Assembly: GCF_041956535.1 (NCBI RefSeq)
Contig: NW_027192193.1
Location: 1,312,678 to 1,376,677, forward strand
Direction of reading: 5' to 3'
DNA length: 64,000 bases
Origin: Calcarisporiella thermophila CBS 279.70
Taxonomy: Eukaryota > Calcarisporiellomycota
Shown here: in pieces, positions 33,828 through 46,073 of the stretch
Layout: every line of letters starts with the position of its first letter
Position numbering within the stretch: the stretch's first letter is position 1
Made by a program: the position numbers and the translations under genes
Notes under the pieces: generated by a model
Seen by the model: the letters and a program-made list of their open reading frames with translations, nothing else
What the model was told of the DNA's origin: nothing
The model's database searches: none

Positions 33828-35714
33828 ATGCGGTTGTCGATTGTTGGCCTTGTTCTCCTGGCCGTCAGCTGCTGCACCATGACGAATGCTGCAGCAACGC
33901 CCGGCAAGCGATGCAAACCGTTTAGCTTATCTGAAGCAACCATCCCAAGTCTCCAAAAGGCTCTCGACAAAGGCGTTATCACCTCACGCCAGATCCTTGA
34001 TTATTATAATGAGCGTATCAAGCGGTTTGACGGCACCTACCACGCCATTTCCGAAATCAATCCAGACGCATATACCATTGCTGACCAGTTGGATGCCGAG
34101 CGCAAGCAGAAAAAGATACGGGGGCCTTTGCATGGGATTCCGATTCTGATCAAAGATGTAAGTTAACGTAGGAGTTGGCAGTAGTAGAAGTGGCATTAAA
34201 CATCGTTTCCTTCTCCAGAACATCGCTACGGGTGATTCGATGGAGACGACGGCCGGCTCGCTGGCACTTTTCAAGAATGGCTGCAAGGTTTGTCTTCTTT
34301 CTTGAGTGCACCGAACCAAACTATTCCATTAAACCTGTATCTCTTGATAGCCGACGCGGGATTCTACCATTGCCGAAAAGCTTCGCAGTGCCGGTGCTAT
34401 TATCATGGGAAAGGCGTGTTTGAGCGAGTGGGCTAACTTCAGGACACTCAATGGCTCCAATGCTCCTTATGGTGATCCCGATGGTTGGAGTGGACGGTGT
34501 GGACAAACGGCGAACGCCTACAACATTAGCGAGTCTCCAAGCGGATCCAGTGCTGGCTCAGCCGTTGCTGTTGGGGCCGATTTTGTCACTGCATCTCTCG
34601 GAAGTGACACGGACTCCTCCATTATTGCTCCTGCCTCTCGGAATGCCCTTGTCGGGGTTAGGGTAAGTTGGGTTGTTTTGGGCTCAACGATAAGTGGGTC
34701 AATATTAAGTCAAGGCCAAATTTTTGTGCGCATGTATAGCCTACATTGGGTCTGGTCTCGCGTGATATGGTTATTCCGATCGCTCATTCATTCGATACTG
34801 TTGGCCCTATGGCTCGCACAGTTGAGGATGCTGCGATTCTTCTGGAGGCCATTGCTGGCTTTGATAAGAGAGATGGGCCAACCAATGCTCCATCAACTGA
34901 GAACTATACTGTACCAAAATATACGTCATTCCTCAAGAAGGATGGATTGCGTGGAGCACGCATCGGAGTTCCTCGACATGTATATTTCGATAATTTTCAT
35001 CGTCCGGAAGAAAAACCAGTGATTGAGGCAGCCATTGCTAAGCTAAAAGAACTTGGAGCGATCATCGTTGATCCTGCAGACATTCCTACCGCAGACGAGA
35101 TGGCAGACACCAAACCTCACGGCAATGGCTTCGAGCTTACGTCGCTGCTCTTTGAATTTAAGCAGGATGTCACAAAATACTTGGGGCAGCTTCCGCAGGA
35201 ATGTCCCATGAAGAATCTCGAGGATTTGATAAAGTTCAATAATGAGAATGCAGAAAAGGAGATGCCATTCTTTAAGCAGGAGATGTTCGAGCTTGCACAG
35301 AATACAACCGATTTAAATGACCCCGCCTATCAAGATTCCATTAAGAATGTGAGAGAACTTTCAACGAAGAAGGGTATCGATGCTGTCATGGATGAGCATA
35401 AATTAGATGCATTGATCGAGCCAGTGGATTTGAAATTGTTACCCCCTCAACCTTGGGCAATGGCTGGGTAAGTGGGATAGACACATTTACATATGTCCAC
35501 CTTCATATTGGGGGATTCCGTACTAAACTGGCTACCGCTTTTCATTAGATATCCTATTATCACAGTTCCGGTGGGATATGACTCTGTCGGCGTACCGTTT
35601 GGCCTTGGATTCTATGGTAGGCCCCTCTCGGAACCGACTCTCTTCAAGTTCGCCTATGCCTATGAGCAGGCAACCAAGGTTCGGAAGCCACCCGTGCTGA
35701 AGCCAAGCGCATAA
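33828..35714 (+). CDS. Secreted amidase (amidase signature family)
   Basis: Exons 33828-34157, 34219-34287, 34351-34662, 34740-35467 and 35549-35714 give 534 residues. An N-terminal signal peptide (RLSIVGLVLLAVSCC, cut near Ala 21) points to secretion. The amidase-signature catalytic elements are present: Lys in HGIPILIKD (about residue 109), the cis-Ser loop SPSGSSAGSAVAVG (about 197-210) and the nucleophile loop GSDTDSSIIAPA (Ser about 223). The usual GGSIR reads DSSII here, so the catalytic Ser is kept but the flanking residues differ. Family members hydrolyse amide bonds in small amides, fatty acid amides or peptides; the substrate cannot be told from sequence. Closest in form to fungal secreted amidases of about 550 residues. 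Confidence 0.9.
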
Positions 35715-36266
35715 GCTCAGCAGTGCTAATTTTATCCTTCCAAGTCAACTTTAGTTGTATAGACCTTTTAGTGTTTATATTTTCATCTATTTATTAACTC
35801 TTCTTGCAAGGTTGAATTATCGACCTCGTTCTATTTATTAACTCCACAAGATGCATTTCATTCTCCTCTTATTCAATAATAAACTAGTTTGCCATTTTTA
35901 TTTTCTGGTTTCAGAAATATTTCACCTGGCTCCGTCAGCAATTACACATCAACCAACAGGGAGAAGGTTCTCATTTCCTCGTCGGTGTTGTCTTTTTTTT
36001 TTTCCAAATCCTTTAAAAAAAAATTCAGTTCCTCGTTTCGTTCTCCCATCTGTTATATATCATTTATAGTCATCTCTAGAATATTATATATCCTTTATAC
36101 ATACTCAAAATATTAATAGGCTTAATGTGTTACATTCCGCACATGCCTATTCTTCCATGCTATAATCCTCCCCATTCATCATAAAAACTCCTTCAGGTAC
36201 ATAGAAATTCGATCACATCTGTACATTCTCTTCGAAGCTTACTTCTTTCTTCATGCAATAGAAATC
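35715..36266. other. Intergenic region before the kinesin gene
   Basis: AT-rich 3' flank of the amidase gene and promoter of the kinesin gene. No coding signal. Confidence 0.55.
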
Positions 36267-39200
36267 ATGACAAACACGTCAGCAACTAACAAAGATGCTG
36301 CACAGACGTCCGTCCAAGTTGGTGAGTAGTAGAAAAATATGCATTTTTAAAGCATCCTTAATTATAACATCGATCAAACATCATTTCCTTCATCCTGTAT
36401 AGCTCTTCGCATCCGTCCTCTTACAGAATTAGACCGCAATCAACCACGTTTTTCAAAGCAGAAGGCCACGGAAATTCTTGCCGTCACCGAAGCACATAAT
36501 TCAGTCACCATAGTACCTTACAACAAACAATTTACATTTGACCATGTGTTTGGAACTGACTCGACACAGGAGAGCATCTTCGACACTTGCGTACGGAATT
36601 TGCTCCAAAAATTTATCCAAGGTGAGAAGGCTTTTTTGTTGGTATTTAGTTGGTCGAGTATCCTTATCCACTTTTTATTCTCCCCAAGGCTATAATGTCA
36701 CCATATTGGCGTATGGCCAAACTTCCTCGGGAAAGACATATACAATGGGCACGGCTTCCGGAGCAATGAATGAGGCCCCTGAAACAATAGGCATTATTCC
36801 ACGTGCTATTTCTACTCTCTTTGAAAGCCTTAATGCCCCTTCTCAGCCGGCTGCCCAAGGACGGCCTTCTACTCCCGGGCCGCAGGGAGGAAGTGCCATT
36901 CCCACCCCCACTCGAAATGGACGCGCAACTCCCACTCGTATGCAGCGCCCCATGTCTATGCCAGTCTTTCAGAATTTACCATCTGGCGGTACCAGCAACA
37001 ATAACAATAGCAATAACCCCGGCAATTCTAATACCAAAACAACGATTCGTGTATCATTTGTCGAGATTTACAACGAGGAGCTCATTGATCTTCTGAATAC
37101 CGATGGCAGCGAGCGCTCCAATGTGCAGATAAGAGAGGACAATAAAGGGAACATCTATTGGACGGGCGTGCGTGAAGTGATTGTGAATAGCCCGCGAGAA
37201 GTAATGCAATACCTGGCTATAGGATCACAGAATCGCCAAGTGGGCGCGACTGATATGAACGAAAAATCATCTCGCTCTCATGCAATATTTTCCGTAACAC
37301 TTCGGCAGGAGAAATGGTCAGGAAGCGGCGGAGGAGCAAGCATAGCAACAATGGCTGCAAATCGTGCACGGCCGTCGAGCCCCACACCTGGTCGATTGGG
37401 TACACCACGACGCGACTCTTTAATGGCTGAACGCGCCTCGTCGCGGCTGAGTAATGTAGATGATGGGGAAATAACTGTCATCAACTCCAAGTTCCATTTT
37501 GTGGACCTGGCTGGTTCTGAGAGGGTAAGCATCTAGATATTCTATGCATTCCCTTTTTTTTAAAAAAAATATATGGCTCGATACTTAACTCTCTCTTACA
37601 TCTTCTATTTTCTAAAGCTCAAGCGGACAAGTGCGGTTGGTGAAAGAATCAAAGAAGGGATAAGCATCAACGCTGGTCTCCTAGCACTAGGCAATGTGAT
37701 TTCGGCGCTGGGTGATGCATCGCGCAAGGTGACGCACATACCTTACCGAGATTCGAAGCTCACACGTTTATTGCAAGATTCACTCGGTGGAAATGCACAA
37801 ACGTTAATGATTGCTTGCGTGTCGCCTGCTGAGTATAATTTGTCGGAGACCGTGAACACAATCAAATATGCTAATCGTGCGCGCAACATCAAGAATACTG
37901 CCACGCTTAATCATGAAACTCTGCTATCCGACAATGTAGATCACTTGAAGGCCCTGATCGCTAAGCTGAAATCCGAGCTTCAAACTCTCAAAACTAGCGG
38001 TGACCAGTCGACCCCCCATCCTGGTGGCTCAGCACCTGGAGATGAGAACAGGGAGAAAAGTCGAGATGATCAAATGGTGGAGCAGTTGGAGAGCCAGATG
38101 GAGGAGCTTCAGTTAAGTTTTGCAGAGCTATCGGAGCGGCATGTCCAAGTGGAGGCCGAGCTGAATCGATACAAACGTATGCAAAGCAATACTGCGGGAG
38201 CACAAGGCAATAGCGCCTCTTTCCAAGAAATGGTGGAGCCAGTTGTGCAACAGTACGAGAAGGAAATTACATCGCTCGAATCTGAGCTCGCGCTAACTCG
38301 TGCAGCCCTTCGGCACTCTGAAGCAACCCTGGAGGAATACGAGGCTAAGCTGCGTCACCATGAGGTGATGAACGAGCATCAACGTCACACGATTGCCGAT
38401 TTGCGCAATAAGTTGGCAAAACAGCGTGAACGTGACAAGACTTCTGACCAGTACATCGGCCAGCTTGAGACGCAGCTCTCTGAAATAACTCAGGAGCATG
38501 AGCGGCAAAAAATAGAACTTCTCGAAATGAGGGAAAAGTTGGCCCATTCTCGCGAGGTTGGGACCAACAATGAAGACTATATAGGGGATCTGGAGACTCG
38601 GCTTACAAAAGCACAGCAGGATGCCCAACATGCCGCGGAACTCTACCGACAGTTTGAAAACAAGATCGAGGAACGTGAGGCCATGATAGAGGATTTGAAG
38701 GAACGCATCAAGCGTGCCGAGAATCTTGACCTCCAGAAAATGATGCTGGCTGAACTGGATGAGCGCGACAAGAGTATCCAAGTTTTGGAGCGTGAGCTTA
38801 AAGAGGCACGAAGTCAACCCCCCGCTACTAATGGCATAAATGGAAACGTTTCCTCTCCAGCTGGGAATAAAGAGGAAAATAGCGGGAATTCGACCGAAGC
38901 CGAGGCTCTAAAACAACGCATAGCAGCTCTTGAACAGCAGCTGACAGCTGTCCAGAAGACGCACCAAGACACGCTCAAGAATACAACTGAGCTCACGAAG
39001 AAGTACGAGGATTCTCTTGCAAAATCTGCCCAGCTGGAGGCTGCTCTTCTTGATGCACAGCGTGTCGCTGCCAGTAGCGAAGAAAAGGAAGTGCTCAACG
39101 GGGCAAGGCGTGATCTCGATGCCGCACTCGCAGATAAAGAGGGCCTGGCGGCGCAAATGCACCGACTTCGTCAGGAAAATGAGGAACTAGATGCGCAGAT

Positions 39201-41888
39201 TGGGGAGCTACATACACGGATCCAGGAAAAGGCGGCGGAGCATGCATCTGAAACCGCAGTGTACCAGGCGACCATCTCGAGACTTGAAACCGAGCTTGTC
39301 TTGGTGGAAGAACAGCATGCGCAGGCGGTCCGCCAGCTTGATATTAAGGGTCAGGCGGAGGGAGAAGACGCCGAGGAGGCGAGAGAACAGGCTTGGCAGA
39401 CTCAACTCCGACTCGAGAAACGAATTCGTGAACTCGAGGGTGAGTTGGTAATGGCTCGGGAGCTTCATTCAAAATCACAGGCTGGCCGGGAGGAGGCTGT
39501 CCTTGCCGCTTCGATGGCGGTTGCTGACAGTCAAAATCGACTGCAGCAGCTGGAGGAGGAGAAGGCAGTTCAAGAAAAGCACCTTGTGGAGCTTCGCACA
39601 CAGTATTCGGATCTTTTGGCTTCACTTGAAAAGAATGTTTCCACGCTTCCTGATACACATACATCCTCCCTCGAGTCCGTGCAAAATAGTCTGAAGCAGC
39701 TGTCTGAGTTACATGAGAAGTGCACGCACGACTTAGAGACGCAGACAGCTCTTGTTGCGAAACTGAAACAGCGCTTGATGGAGGCGGAGATCGGCTCACA
39801 ACGTGCGCTTTCTGCAAAACTAGAGGAAAACGAGAAGCTCCGCCTCGACCTCAACGCATTGCGCCAGGTTGAACAAAACCAAGAGGCTGTCATCCACGCA
39901 CAGGACGAGGAGATCCGCGAATTACGCGCGGAAGTGGAGCGCCGCGAGGAGCGAGTACGCATTATGGGTTCACAGTTTGATCAGGTGCGGGCGGACATTA
40001 CTGAGATGGAGCGAGAGAAAAATAGCTGGTTTGAGGATAAGGAGACGCTTGAAAAACGCATTCACGAATACGACACGCGGATTGAAGCACTGGAGGCCGA
40101 GCTGGGCAAGGTTGAGATGCGCTCCAGGGAGAGCGAGTCGGAGCTCAATGAAGCCCGCTCTGTATTGGCTCGCTCTGCATCAGAACTTGCGGGTCTGCAA
40201 AAGGCGATCCAGCTCCTCGAACAAGAGAAGCAGGAGGCCGCTACTGAACGGGAGCGGCTCCGACAGCGGAATGATGAGCTCGCAGCCGAATTTGATCGGA
40301 TGACATCGGAAAGTGATGCTCTTAATATTCTCCAGGATAACTTGCAAAAATCTCGGGCGGACCTACAGGCTTGCGAGGCTCAGTTGCAGGAGGCTAAGGG
40401 CCAAATCTCAGAACATGCAAAACGCAGTGCAGAGCTGGAGGCGATGAATCACCAGTTGACGGTGTCGGCAGAGAACAATCACAAGGTTCAGAAGAGCAAG
40501 GTGGCTGAGCTCGAACAAAAGTTGAGCACGCTCGAGGAAGAGCACCAGCGTAACTTACAAGAAGTGGTTGAGGAGATGTCAAGGGTGGAGGCGGAGAGGG
40601 ATGCGATCCAAGAACGATTTTCGCTGCTTCAGAAAGCTGCAAGCGAAGAAGAAGAAAAAGGGGTGAAATTAGAAGCGGAGCTAAATCAGTTGCGCCTCTC
40701 CTTGACACAAAAAGAAGAGATGCATACGTTAATTGAGGTAAGTAAAAAATAGAAATGACCTCGCGATAAGAGTTTGGCTTTGATTCCTTATCATAATTTT
40801 ACCTATGCTGAATCATATCTCAATTAATTTTCTAGAACGAAAAGTCTTCACTTTCGGATAAGATAAGCGAGTTGCAAACCACTAACGCAAAGCTCCAGGA
40901 GCGTCTGGAGAAATTGGAGCAAGAATATACTGAGCTTAAAACGCATGCTGCCAAGGATGCAAAGGAGATGCAGGCGGAGATGCTACAGCTTATGGAGGAA
41001 AACGAGCGTCTTGTGAAGACGATCGAGGACCAGGAGCGAGCATCGAGCTACATTAACACCCCACCGCAAACCCCTCGATCAAACGGGGCTGCCGTTCCAC
41101 TTCCGCCCTCAGCGACCTCAAATCTCAATCAAAAACTTGTGCATTTACAGAACACAGTGCAACAACAAACAAAGATGCTCCGGGCTTTGGAAGAGCGCAA
41201 TGCACAGCTTGAACGAGAGCGGCGCGCAATGGAAGAGTCCATCTCGGATGAAAGGCGTGCATCGAATAGTTCTTCTGCAGCAGGAGTTCGCTCTTCATCT
41301 CGCACCAGTAATGGCCCCTCGCTCCCACCTCCCACACCTCCCCCCAATAATCCGCTACCCCCTCCCCCTCCTACCGCTTTTGCCCCCCCATCTAGCCCCC
41401 CGCCCCAGCTTACTACCGCCCCCATGACATCGCGACCAGCAGCGCTTCAGCGCGCCGGCTCTCTCAACTCTGTTGGATCGGCTGGATCTACCGATTCCAT
41501 ACAGTATGAGAAGACCGTGGCACAGATGAATAAGCGCATCTCTGGCCTTGAAGCTGATCTCCGTGCCCACCAAGAGATAGTTCACAACGTCGAGTCGCAG
41601 CTCCAGCGTACACAAACACAGCTCCGTGAGTCTCGAAAGGACAACGAGGTGCTTGCGCGCGACAACCAGGCCCTTGCCGAAGAGGTGGAGGCGAGTAAGG
41701 GGGATCTGGAGCGGATGAGAAAGGAGTTTCAGGATGCCATCACGTCCTACGAATCGAAATTGCGCACACTCGAGGATCAGGTATCGCAGGAGCGAAAACA
41801 GAGAGAAAAGGCGGAGCGAGCTCGCGGGATTCTCGAAAATCGAATCGAGGATCTTGTACAAAAGAAATCCAAGTTTATTTGCTTCTAA
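36267..41888 (+). CDS. N-terminal-motor kinesin with very long coiled coil (kinesin-4/KIF4-like)
   Basis: Exons 36267-36321, 36403-36621, 36689-37524, 37618-40737 and 40836-41888 give 1760 residues. The motor (about 15-466) has the P-loop GQTSSGKTY (about 101-109), switch [12 protein letters not shown] and switch II DLAGSER, followed by [16 protein letters not shown]. Two unusual low-complexity inserts interrupt it: a Pro/Ser/Asn-rich stretch of about 75 residues before the strand [11 protein letters not shown], and a Ser/Arg/Pro-rich stretch of about 60 residues before switch II. Residues about 480-1500 are almost continuous coiled coil, then a polyproline stretch (about 1570-1605) and a final coiled coil. 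The layout fits plus-end-directed kinesin-4/chromokinesin or KIF21-type motors. Microtubule motor activity is sure from the motifs; the subfamily is an inference. Confidence 0.92.
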
Positions 41889-42153
41889 TCAAATACGCTC
41901 CTACTCTCACCCCCCCCCCCCACCTAAAAAATAAGCCTTTCGCTTTTCATTTCGATGGTTATTGTCTTTTGTTATTGTCCTTAATATTTGGTATTATTAT
42001 TTTGATCTATATTTCATTCTATATATTATCTGGTACCAATTTTCTCTTCACTGTGTTCTTTTTCTTAGTGCGCGTTTTTCTATTTCCTACTCTCCCTTTC
42101 CCCTCCAACCTGTTATTCAGTGAAGTAATTTTCGTGCATTTTTTTCTTTGAAT

Positions 42154-42161
42154 TATAAATA
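42154..42161 (+). promoter_or_regulatory. TATA box of the NYN gene
   Basis: TATAAATA, 75 bp before the ATG at 42229 and followed by a C-rich stretch. Confidence 0.5.
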
Positions 42162-42197
42162 TCCCCCCATCAAATTCTCCTTCAATTTCTCAGGAAA

Positions 42198-42224
42198 ATG
42201 AAACTATCTTTTTGTCTTATCTAA
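42198..42224 (+). promoter_or_regulatory. Short upstream ORF (8 codons) before the NYN gene
   Basis: ATG at 42198 opens a frame MKLSFCLI that ends at TAA 42222-42224, four bases before the main ATG at 42229. The main ATG context (AACATGG) is decent, so initiation there would need leaky scanning or reinitiation. Confidence 0.4.
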
Positions 42225-42228
42225 TAAC

Positions 42229-43383
42229 ATGGAATTTAAAAATCAAGACGCCATGGTTCAATTAGGAGAATTCAGTCCTATATGGAACTTCATCTCCGCA
42301 CACATATCCCCTTCAGCTTCGTCTGCTTTGCATCTGCAACCCAATTTGAGAGAATATGAATACGAAGCGAAGAGAGTCGGAGATGTTGCGTATGATCTGG
42401 GCGATTTTGAAGCGGTCTTCAAGTATCTTGAGCAGGAGCGTGCCTCCATTGCTAATGCAAGAATAAAGACAACAAATCAGAACATGCTCTACTCATCAGA
42501 TCCTCTAGCTGTCCAGCTGTCGTCCTCCATTTCTAGTCCATATAAAATGGAGCCCGGCTTGATCCCCCTTCAGATTATAAAGAAGAGCAAACTTAAAGCT
42601 GTGCTCGACAACAAGAAGCGGTCATCCAAGAAGAAGTTGTTACAGCAGGAGTCGATATCCACTACAGGTGTGGCTAAGGAGGAGAGCATGTTACCCTCAA
42701 CCTTATTATACCCTTTAACCATATCAAGCTATTTTCAATACTCATCGATTCTTCCACCCCCACTTTCGCGATCGGAAAATGACTCCGCTCACATTTTTAT
42801 CGACAACTCGAATATCGTGGTCGGCATGCTGACCCACTGTCCACCTAATTCTCGCCCAAAATTGCGGTACGATTCTCTCTTTTGTATACTGGAACGCGGT
42901 TGGAGGGTCGCCCGTCGCATACTGGTTGCCTCAACTCCTTTGTATCAGCCGCTGCAGGGAGCGGAGCGTGCTAACTATAGCGTGTCTGTGTTGCGGCGGG
43001 TTGCTCAGCGGAGCCCCGGTTTTTCTTCCTCATCCTCGTCTTCCGAAGACAGTCCCAGCTCACTAGCCACGACTTCTAGGCGCAATACGGAGCAGTGCGT
43101 GGATGAGCTTCTCCAGCTCAAGATATTCGAATCACTGTTGGATCATGCACCAGCGACGCTCGTGCTCGCCACAGGAGACGGTAAAACTGGCGAGTTTTCA
43201 AGCGGGTTCTACCGTGCAGTCGTTAGAGCGCTGGAACGAGGCTGGCGGGTTGAAATAGTAAGCTGGCGACATCAACTGAGTAAAGTGTACTGGGGTGATG
43301 AAATGATGCAATGGGGAGAACGGGGCCAATATGGCGTGGTGCTGCTGGACTGGTTTGAAGAGGAGCTCATTCGAAAGCTGTAA
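42229..43383 (+). CDS. NYN (PIN-like) domain protein
   Basis: A single-exon gene of 384 residues. The N-terminal half is poorly conserved, with a basic patch (KKSKLKAVLDNKKRSSKKK) that could be a nuclear signal. From about residue 188 it follows the NYN pattern: HIFIDNSNIVVG with the first catalytic acidic residue, then ARRILVASTPLYQPLQ, then EQCVDELLQLKIFESL with Asp-Glu, then TLVLATGDGKTGEFSSGF with Asp, then ALERGWRVEIVSW. A Ser-rich loop splits the domain. NYN domains are related to PIN-type ribonucleases and bind Mg2+ through the clustered Asp residues. The four acidic positions look intact, so RNase activity is plausible, but the target RNA is unknown. It is the longest intronless gene seen here. 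Confidence 0.8.
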   Translation: MEFKNQDAMVQLGEFSPIWNFISAHISPSASSALHLQPNLREYEYEAKRVGDVAYDLGDFEAVFKYLEQERASIANARIKTTNQNMLYSSDPLAVQLSSSISSPYKMEPGLIPLQIIKKSKLKAVLDNKKRSSKKKLLQQESISTTGVAKEESMLPSTLLYPLTISSYFQYSSILPPPLSRSENDSAHIFIDNSNIVVGMLTHCPPNSRPKLRYDSLFCILERGWRVARRILVASTPLYQPLQGAERANYSVSVLRRVAQRSPGFSSSSSSSEDSPSSLATTSRRNTEQCVDELLQLKIFESLLDHAPATLVLATGDGKTGEFSSGFYRAVVRALERGWRVEIVSWRHQLSKVYWGDEMMQWGERGQYGVVLLDWFEEELIRKL

Positions 43384-43813
43384 AATCGTACATATCCATG
43401 TGTATATAGAGCACGCTTTTAAATTTTAAATTCAGAGTTACTGCTTCATTTGTTTTTCTAGTGTCACTTATGTTTCCTTGGTGTGTTTTTATTTGCACTT
43501 TCTTTGCTTGAGGGTACTTTATTTTTCTCTTATCTCGGATTCCCAATTTACCAGATGGTTTTCTTAATTTTCAACGTTGCTGTAATTTAATGTCATATTT
43601 ATGCTTCGTTTTTGTCCAATCCTCCTACGATGTTTGGCTCATTCTACATTGTTTTTCAAAATTTCCATTTGCAATCGATTCAATATCCGATTACTCGAAC
43701 ACTCGAAATTACATTTTCATATGTTGACATTCTAGAGGAAAAAGATTTTTCCTTAATGCTTATTTTTTATTTTCAACCATCTCGATCTACATTATTCATC
43801 AATCCATTGCATC
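43384..43813. other. Intergenic region before the thioesterase gene
   Basis: T-rich sequence without a supported gene. An open frame running into the thioesterase start in another phase lacks motifs. Confidence 0.5.
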
Positions 43814-44657
43814 ATGTTTCGCTTGCCATTGCGCTCACTCTTATCTTCTGCTCGTCCTTTCAGGGCTCAAGCACCTAAACCCTACTCAAATACCAGGAAA
43901 TATTTTACCTTAAACAATACATTTTCTCGACGATCCAGTAAAATAGCGGCTTCTGCCATCGCCGGAGCAGCGACCCTCGCCGCCCTTATAACATACCCTA
44001 GAAACCCATCCACCCACTGCCAGCATCAACAAGCGTCTATTGAGCCCGCCTTTTCTGAACCTGAAGTTGAGGCTCAACTTGAATTAGAGCGGGAGCAGCT
44101 CAGCATTGTAAAACAACTCCGTGCAAATGACAACTATACTATATATACTCCACGAGCCCTCGTAACCTCGGAAGAGAAGCCCTATCAACTTATAATTCAC
44201 AGTCTTCGTGGAAAAGATAAGATAGCACTACCTCCACTCACGTTTAGGAGTAGAGATGGGACTGAGGCGGTGACCATTGTGCATTTGGGAGAAGCCGTCT
44301 GCGGTCACAAAGGCATTGTACATGGAGGGCTTCTTGCAACACTTCTAGATGAGGCGTTTGCTCATGTGGTATGACTAATTTTTCTACTGCTCAAGACTAC
44401 TAAGATCTGATATAAAACTGACAACGTATCCTATTCACTAGGCCATTCCCAACCTACCTGGGAAAACTGGTTTCACGGCCAACATGAACATCAACTACCG
44501 ACGTCCGTGTTTCGCGGGTCGTTTTGTGATTATTCGCTCCAAACTGACTCAGCTTGAGGGTCGCAAAGCGTACGCTGAGGCTTCCATTTGTGATTTGGAA
44601 GGCAACATATACACCGAAGGCACCTCGCTCTTTGTCGCACCAAAACCTAGGGCATAG
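43814..44657 (+). CDS. Mitochondrial hotdog-fold thioesterase (THEM4/FMP10-like)
   Basis: Exons 43814-44368 and 44442-44657 give 256 residues. The first 40 residues are rich in Arg and Ser without acidic residues, a likely mitochondrial presequence, followed by a hydrophobic span at about 45-65 (AASAIAGAATLAALITY). The hotdog (4HBT) domain lies at about 140-250 with the family core CGHKGIVHGGLLATLLDEAF, then TANMNINYRRPC and VIIRSKLTQLEGRKAYAEA. Such enzymes cleave acyl-CoA thioesters. The membrane segment and presequence suggest attachment to the inner mitochondrial membrane. Fungal proteins of this layout include yeast Fmp10. The acyl substrate is not predictable. Confidence 0.87.
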
Positions 44658-44984
44658 AACAGCTTGGCAATTTTCTAGACAAACGAATCCACTCCCTCCT
44701 CCCTCCTTTTTTAAATTATAATTGAGATTTAATATTCCGTCACTAGAAAAATACATCAAACTTAGATCCTCCTTTATTTTTATATCGTGATACCGCTCAA
44801 ATATTCCTATACTCTTTTGCCCTTAGTTGTATTATCTTAAATAAGCTTATCCTAAATATCACGCCCTTCTCTGATGGAAAATCTGAATATAGTGTAGGTT
44901 CGGGTCTACATATATATTTTTAGTAGGCTCTTATACTCCTCATTGACCGGTATATTATCGCTTCCACTTAAATGAGCTAGAATT

Positions 44985-44998
44985 GGGGGGGGGGGGGG
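44985..44998. repeat. G14 homopolymer
   Basis: Fourteen consecutive G in AT-rich surroundings. Length may be uncertain because homopolymers are error-prone in sequencing. Confidence 0.7.
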
Positions 44999-45716
44999 AA
45001 TTGGAGTAGTTCAGAAGAGCACTTATGGTTGTGTTCCTGGCGCTGGGCTCTTCGCTTGATGATGGTTTTATGAGGCTATGTATAGTATGTTTAAGCTTAT
45101 GCATTAAGGGGATGTTGTAGAAGACTTTTTTGGACGATCTAGACACCATGCATGGAGAAACCAATAGCGTAGCCATTTTTTGGAAGAACCAATTCTTAAC
45201 CATTACTTAATAGATTCGTCATAATCTGTTAATATGGTCTTTTTACATGACACTTTACCATTTTTATGGCGTGCCCCTCGTTTAGCAAGGTCTTGTTCAC
45301 ATTATCTAACGATACCCAGTCGACCCCAAACTTACACCGGGGATATACTGGCGGGGAAATCTTGCTAAAAATGGCGATGTCCTTCAGTATCGAACCAAGC
45401 TTTCAGACCTGGAGTATCTGCATTTCAAGCTAAGGTCTGTTTCTGATACTCTAGGACAAACAACACAGGCGAATTTGTTTTGGGAAGAGCTAACTCAAGT
45501 GGGTGATGGAGTGAGATTTCATGCAGATTGAAGCGTCAGCCCAGCAGATGAACAACGGGATCGACGTTTTGGTTTGAGTCGATCAGGGTTCAAATACGGC
45601 AGGAGAGACAAATTACCTTCTACGATATAGTAGAGCTATCGAGTGCAACTCTTGGTGGAACGTATAAAAAGGTGTTCGGTCCATTATTCGATGTCCTCAA
45701 CTTATTATCGCTGCGC

Positions 45717-45724
45717 TATATAAG
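45717..45724 (+). promoter_or_regulatory. TATA box of the small secreted protein gene
   Basis: TATATAAG lies 56 bp before the ATG at 45780. A second box, TATAAAAA, lies at 45663-45670. C/T-rich sequence follows both. Confidence 0.6.
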
Positions 45725-45779
45725 CAACCCCTTTCCATTCTTTGCTCTGCTTCCATCTAATCCTTCCAGTCACTTAACA

Positions 45780-46073
45780 ATGAAGGCCTCTGTACTCTTT
45801 GCGCTTGCTTCATATGCCTTGATTGCCTTATCGGAAGTGGCTCCCGCTCAGGGGAAGCTTAGCAAAGCTTCGGCTCCCAAAGTCACCTCTACCCCGCTCT
45901 TAAGGCTAGGCCAACTGTTAACGGTGGATGGATCTAGCAAACCACTCATTAGGATCAATGCTCAGCGAGCTGGGTCAAATTGGTACAATCGCTACCCGAA
46001 TAACAACGCGCAGCCGGTCATTCAAGTGGGAGATTTGATAGACAGTTTGGGGAAGTTGTTAAATAGTTTGTAA
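45780..46073 (+). CDS. Small secreted protein, 97 residues
   Basis: Single exon. The N-terminus is a clear signal peptide (MKASVLFALASYALIALS, cut near residue 20-24). The mature part of about 73 residues has no cysteine, is rich in Ser, Asn and Leu, and ends in an amphipathic segment VIQVGDLIDSLGKLLNSL. Strong TATA boxes precede it. I do not recognise a family. Size, signal peptide and location in the AT-rich part fit a lineage-specific secreted protein. Confidence 0.6.
   Translation: MKASVLFALASYALIALSEVAPAQGKLSKASAPKVTSTPLLRLGQLLTVDGSSKPLIRINAQRAGSNWYNRYPNNNAQPVIQVGDLIDSLGKLLNSL

Larger units (their letters stand above)
41889..42228. other. Intergenic region, promoter of the NYN gene
   Basis: It contains a run of 13 C at 41909-41921, a TATAAATA box at 42154-42161 and a 9-codon upstream open frame at 42198-42224 before the NYN start codon. 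Confidence 0.6.
44658..45779. other. Transition into AT-rich accessory region
   Basis: Non-coding sequence marking the shift from the compact conserved part to the AT-rich right part. It has a run of 14 G at 44985-44998 and two TATA boxes at 45663-45670 and 45717-45724 ahead of the small secreted protein gene. An 82-codon minus-strand frame at 45203-44955 is not supported. Confidence 0.5.

Noticed and set aside
39344-39817. 157-codon minus-strand frame
   Set aside because: Antisense shadow of the kinesin coiled-coil exon; no domain and biased composition.
45577-45600. A tRNA B-box-like stretch (GGGTTCAAAT)
   Set aside because: No A box or cloverleaf can be formed around it.
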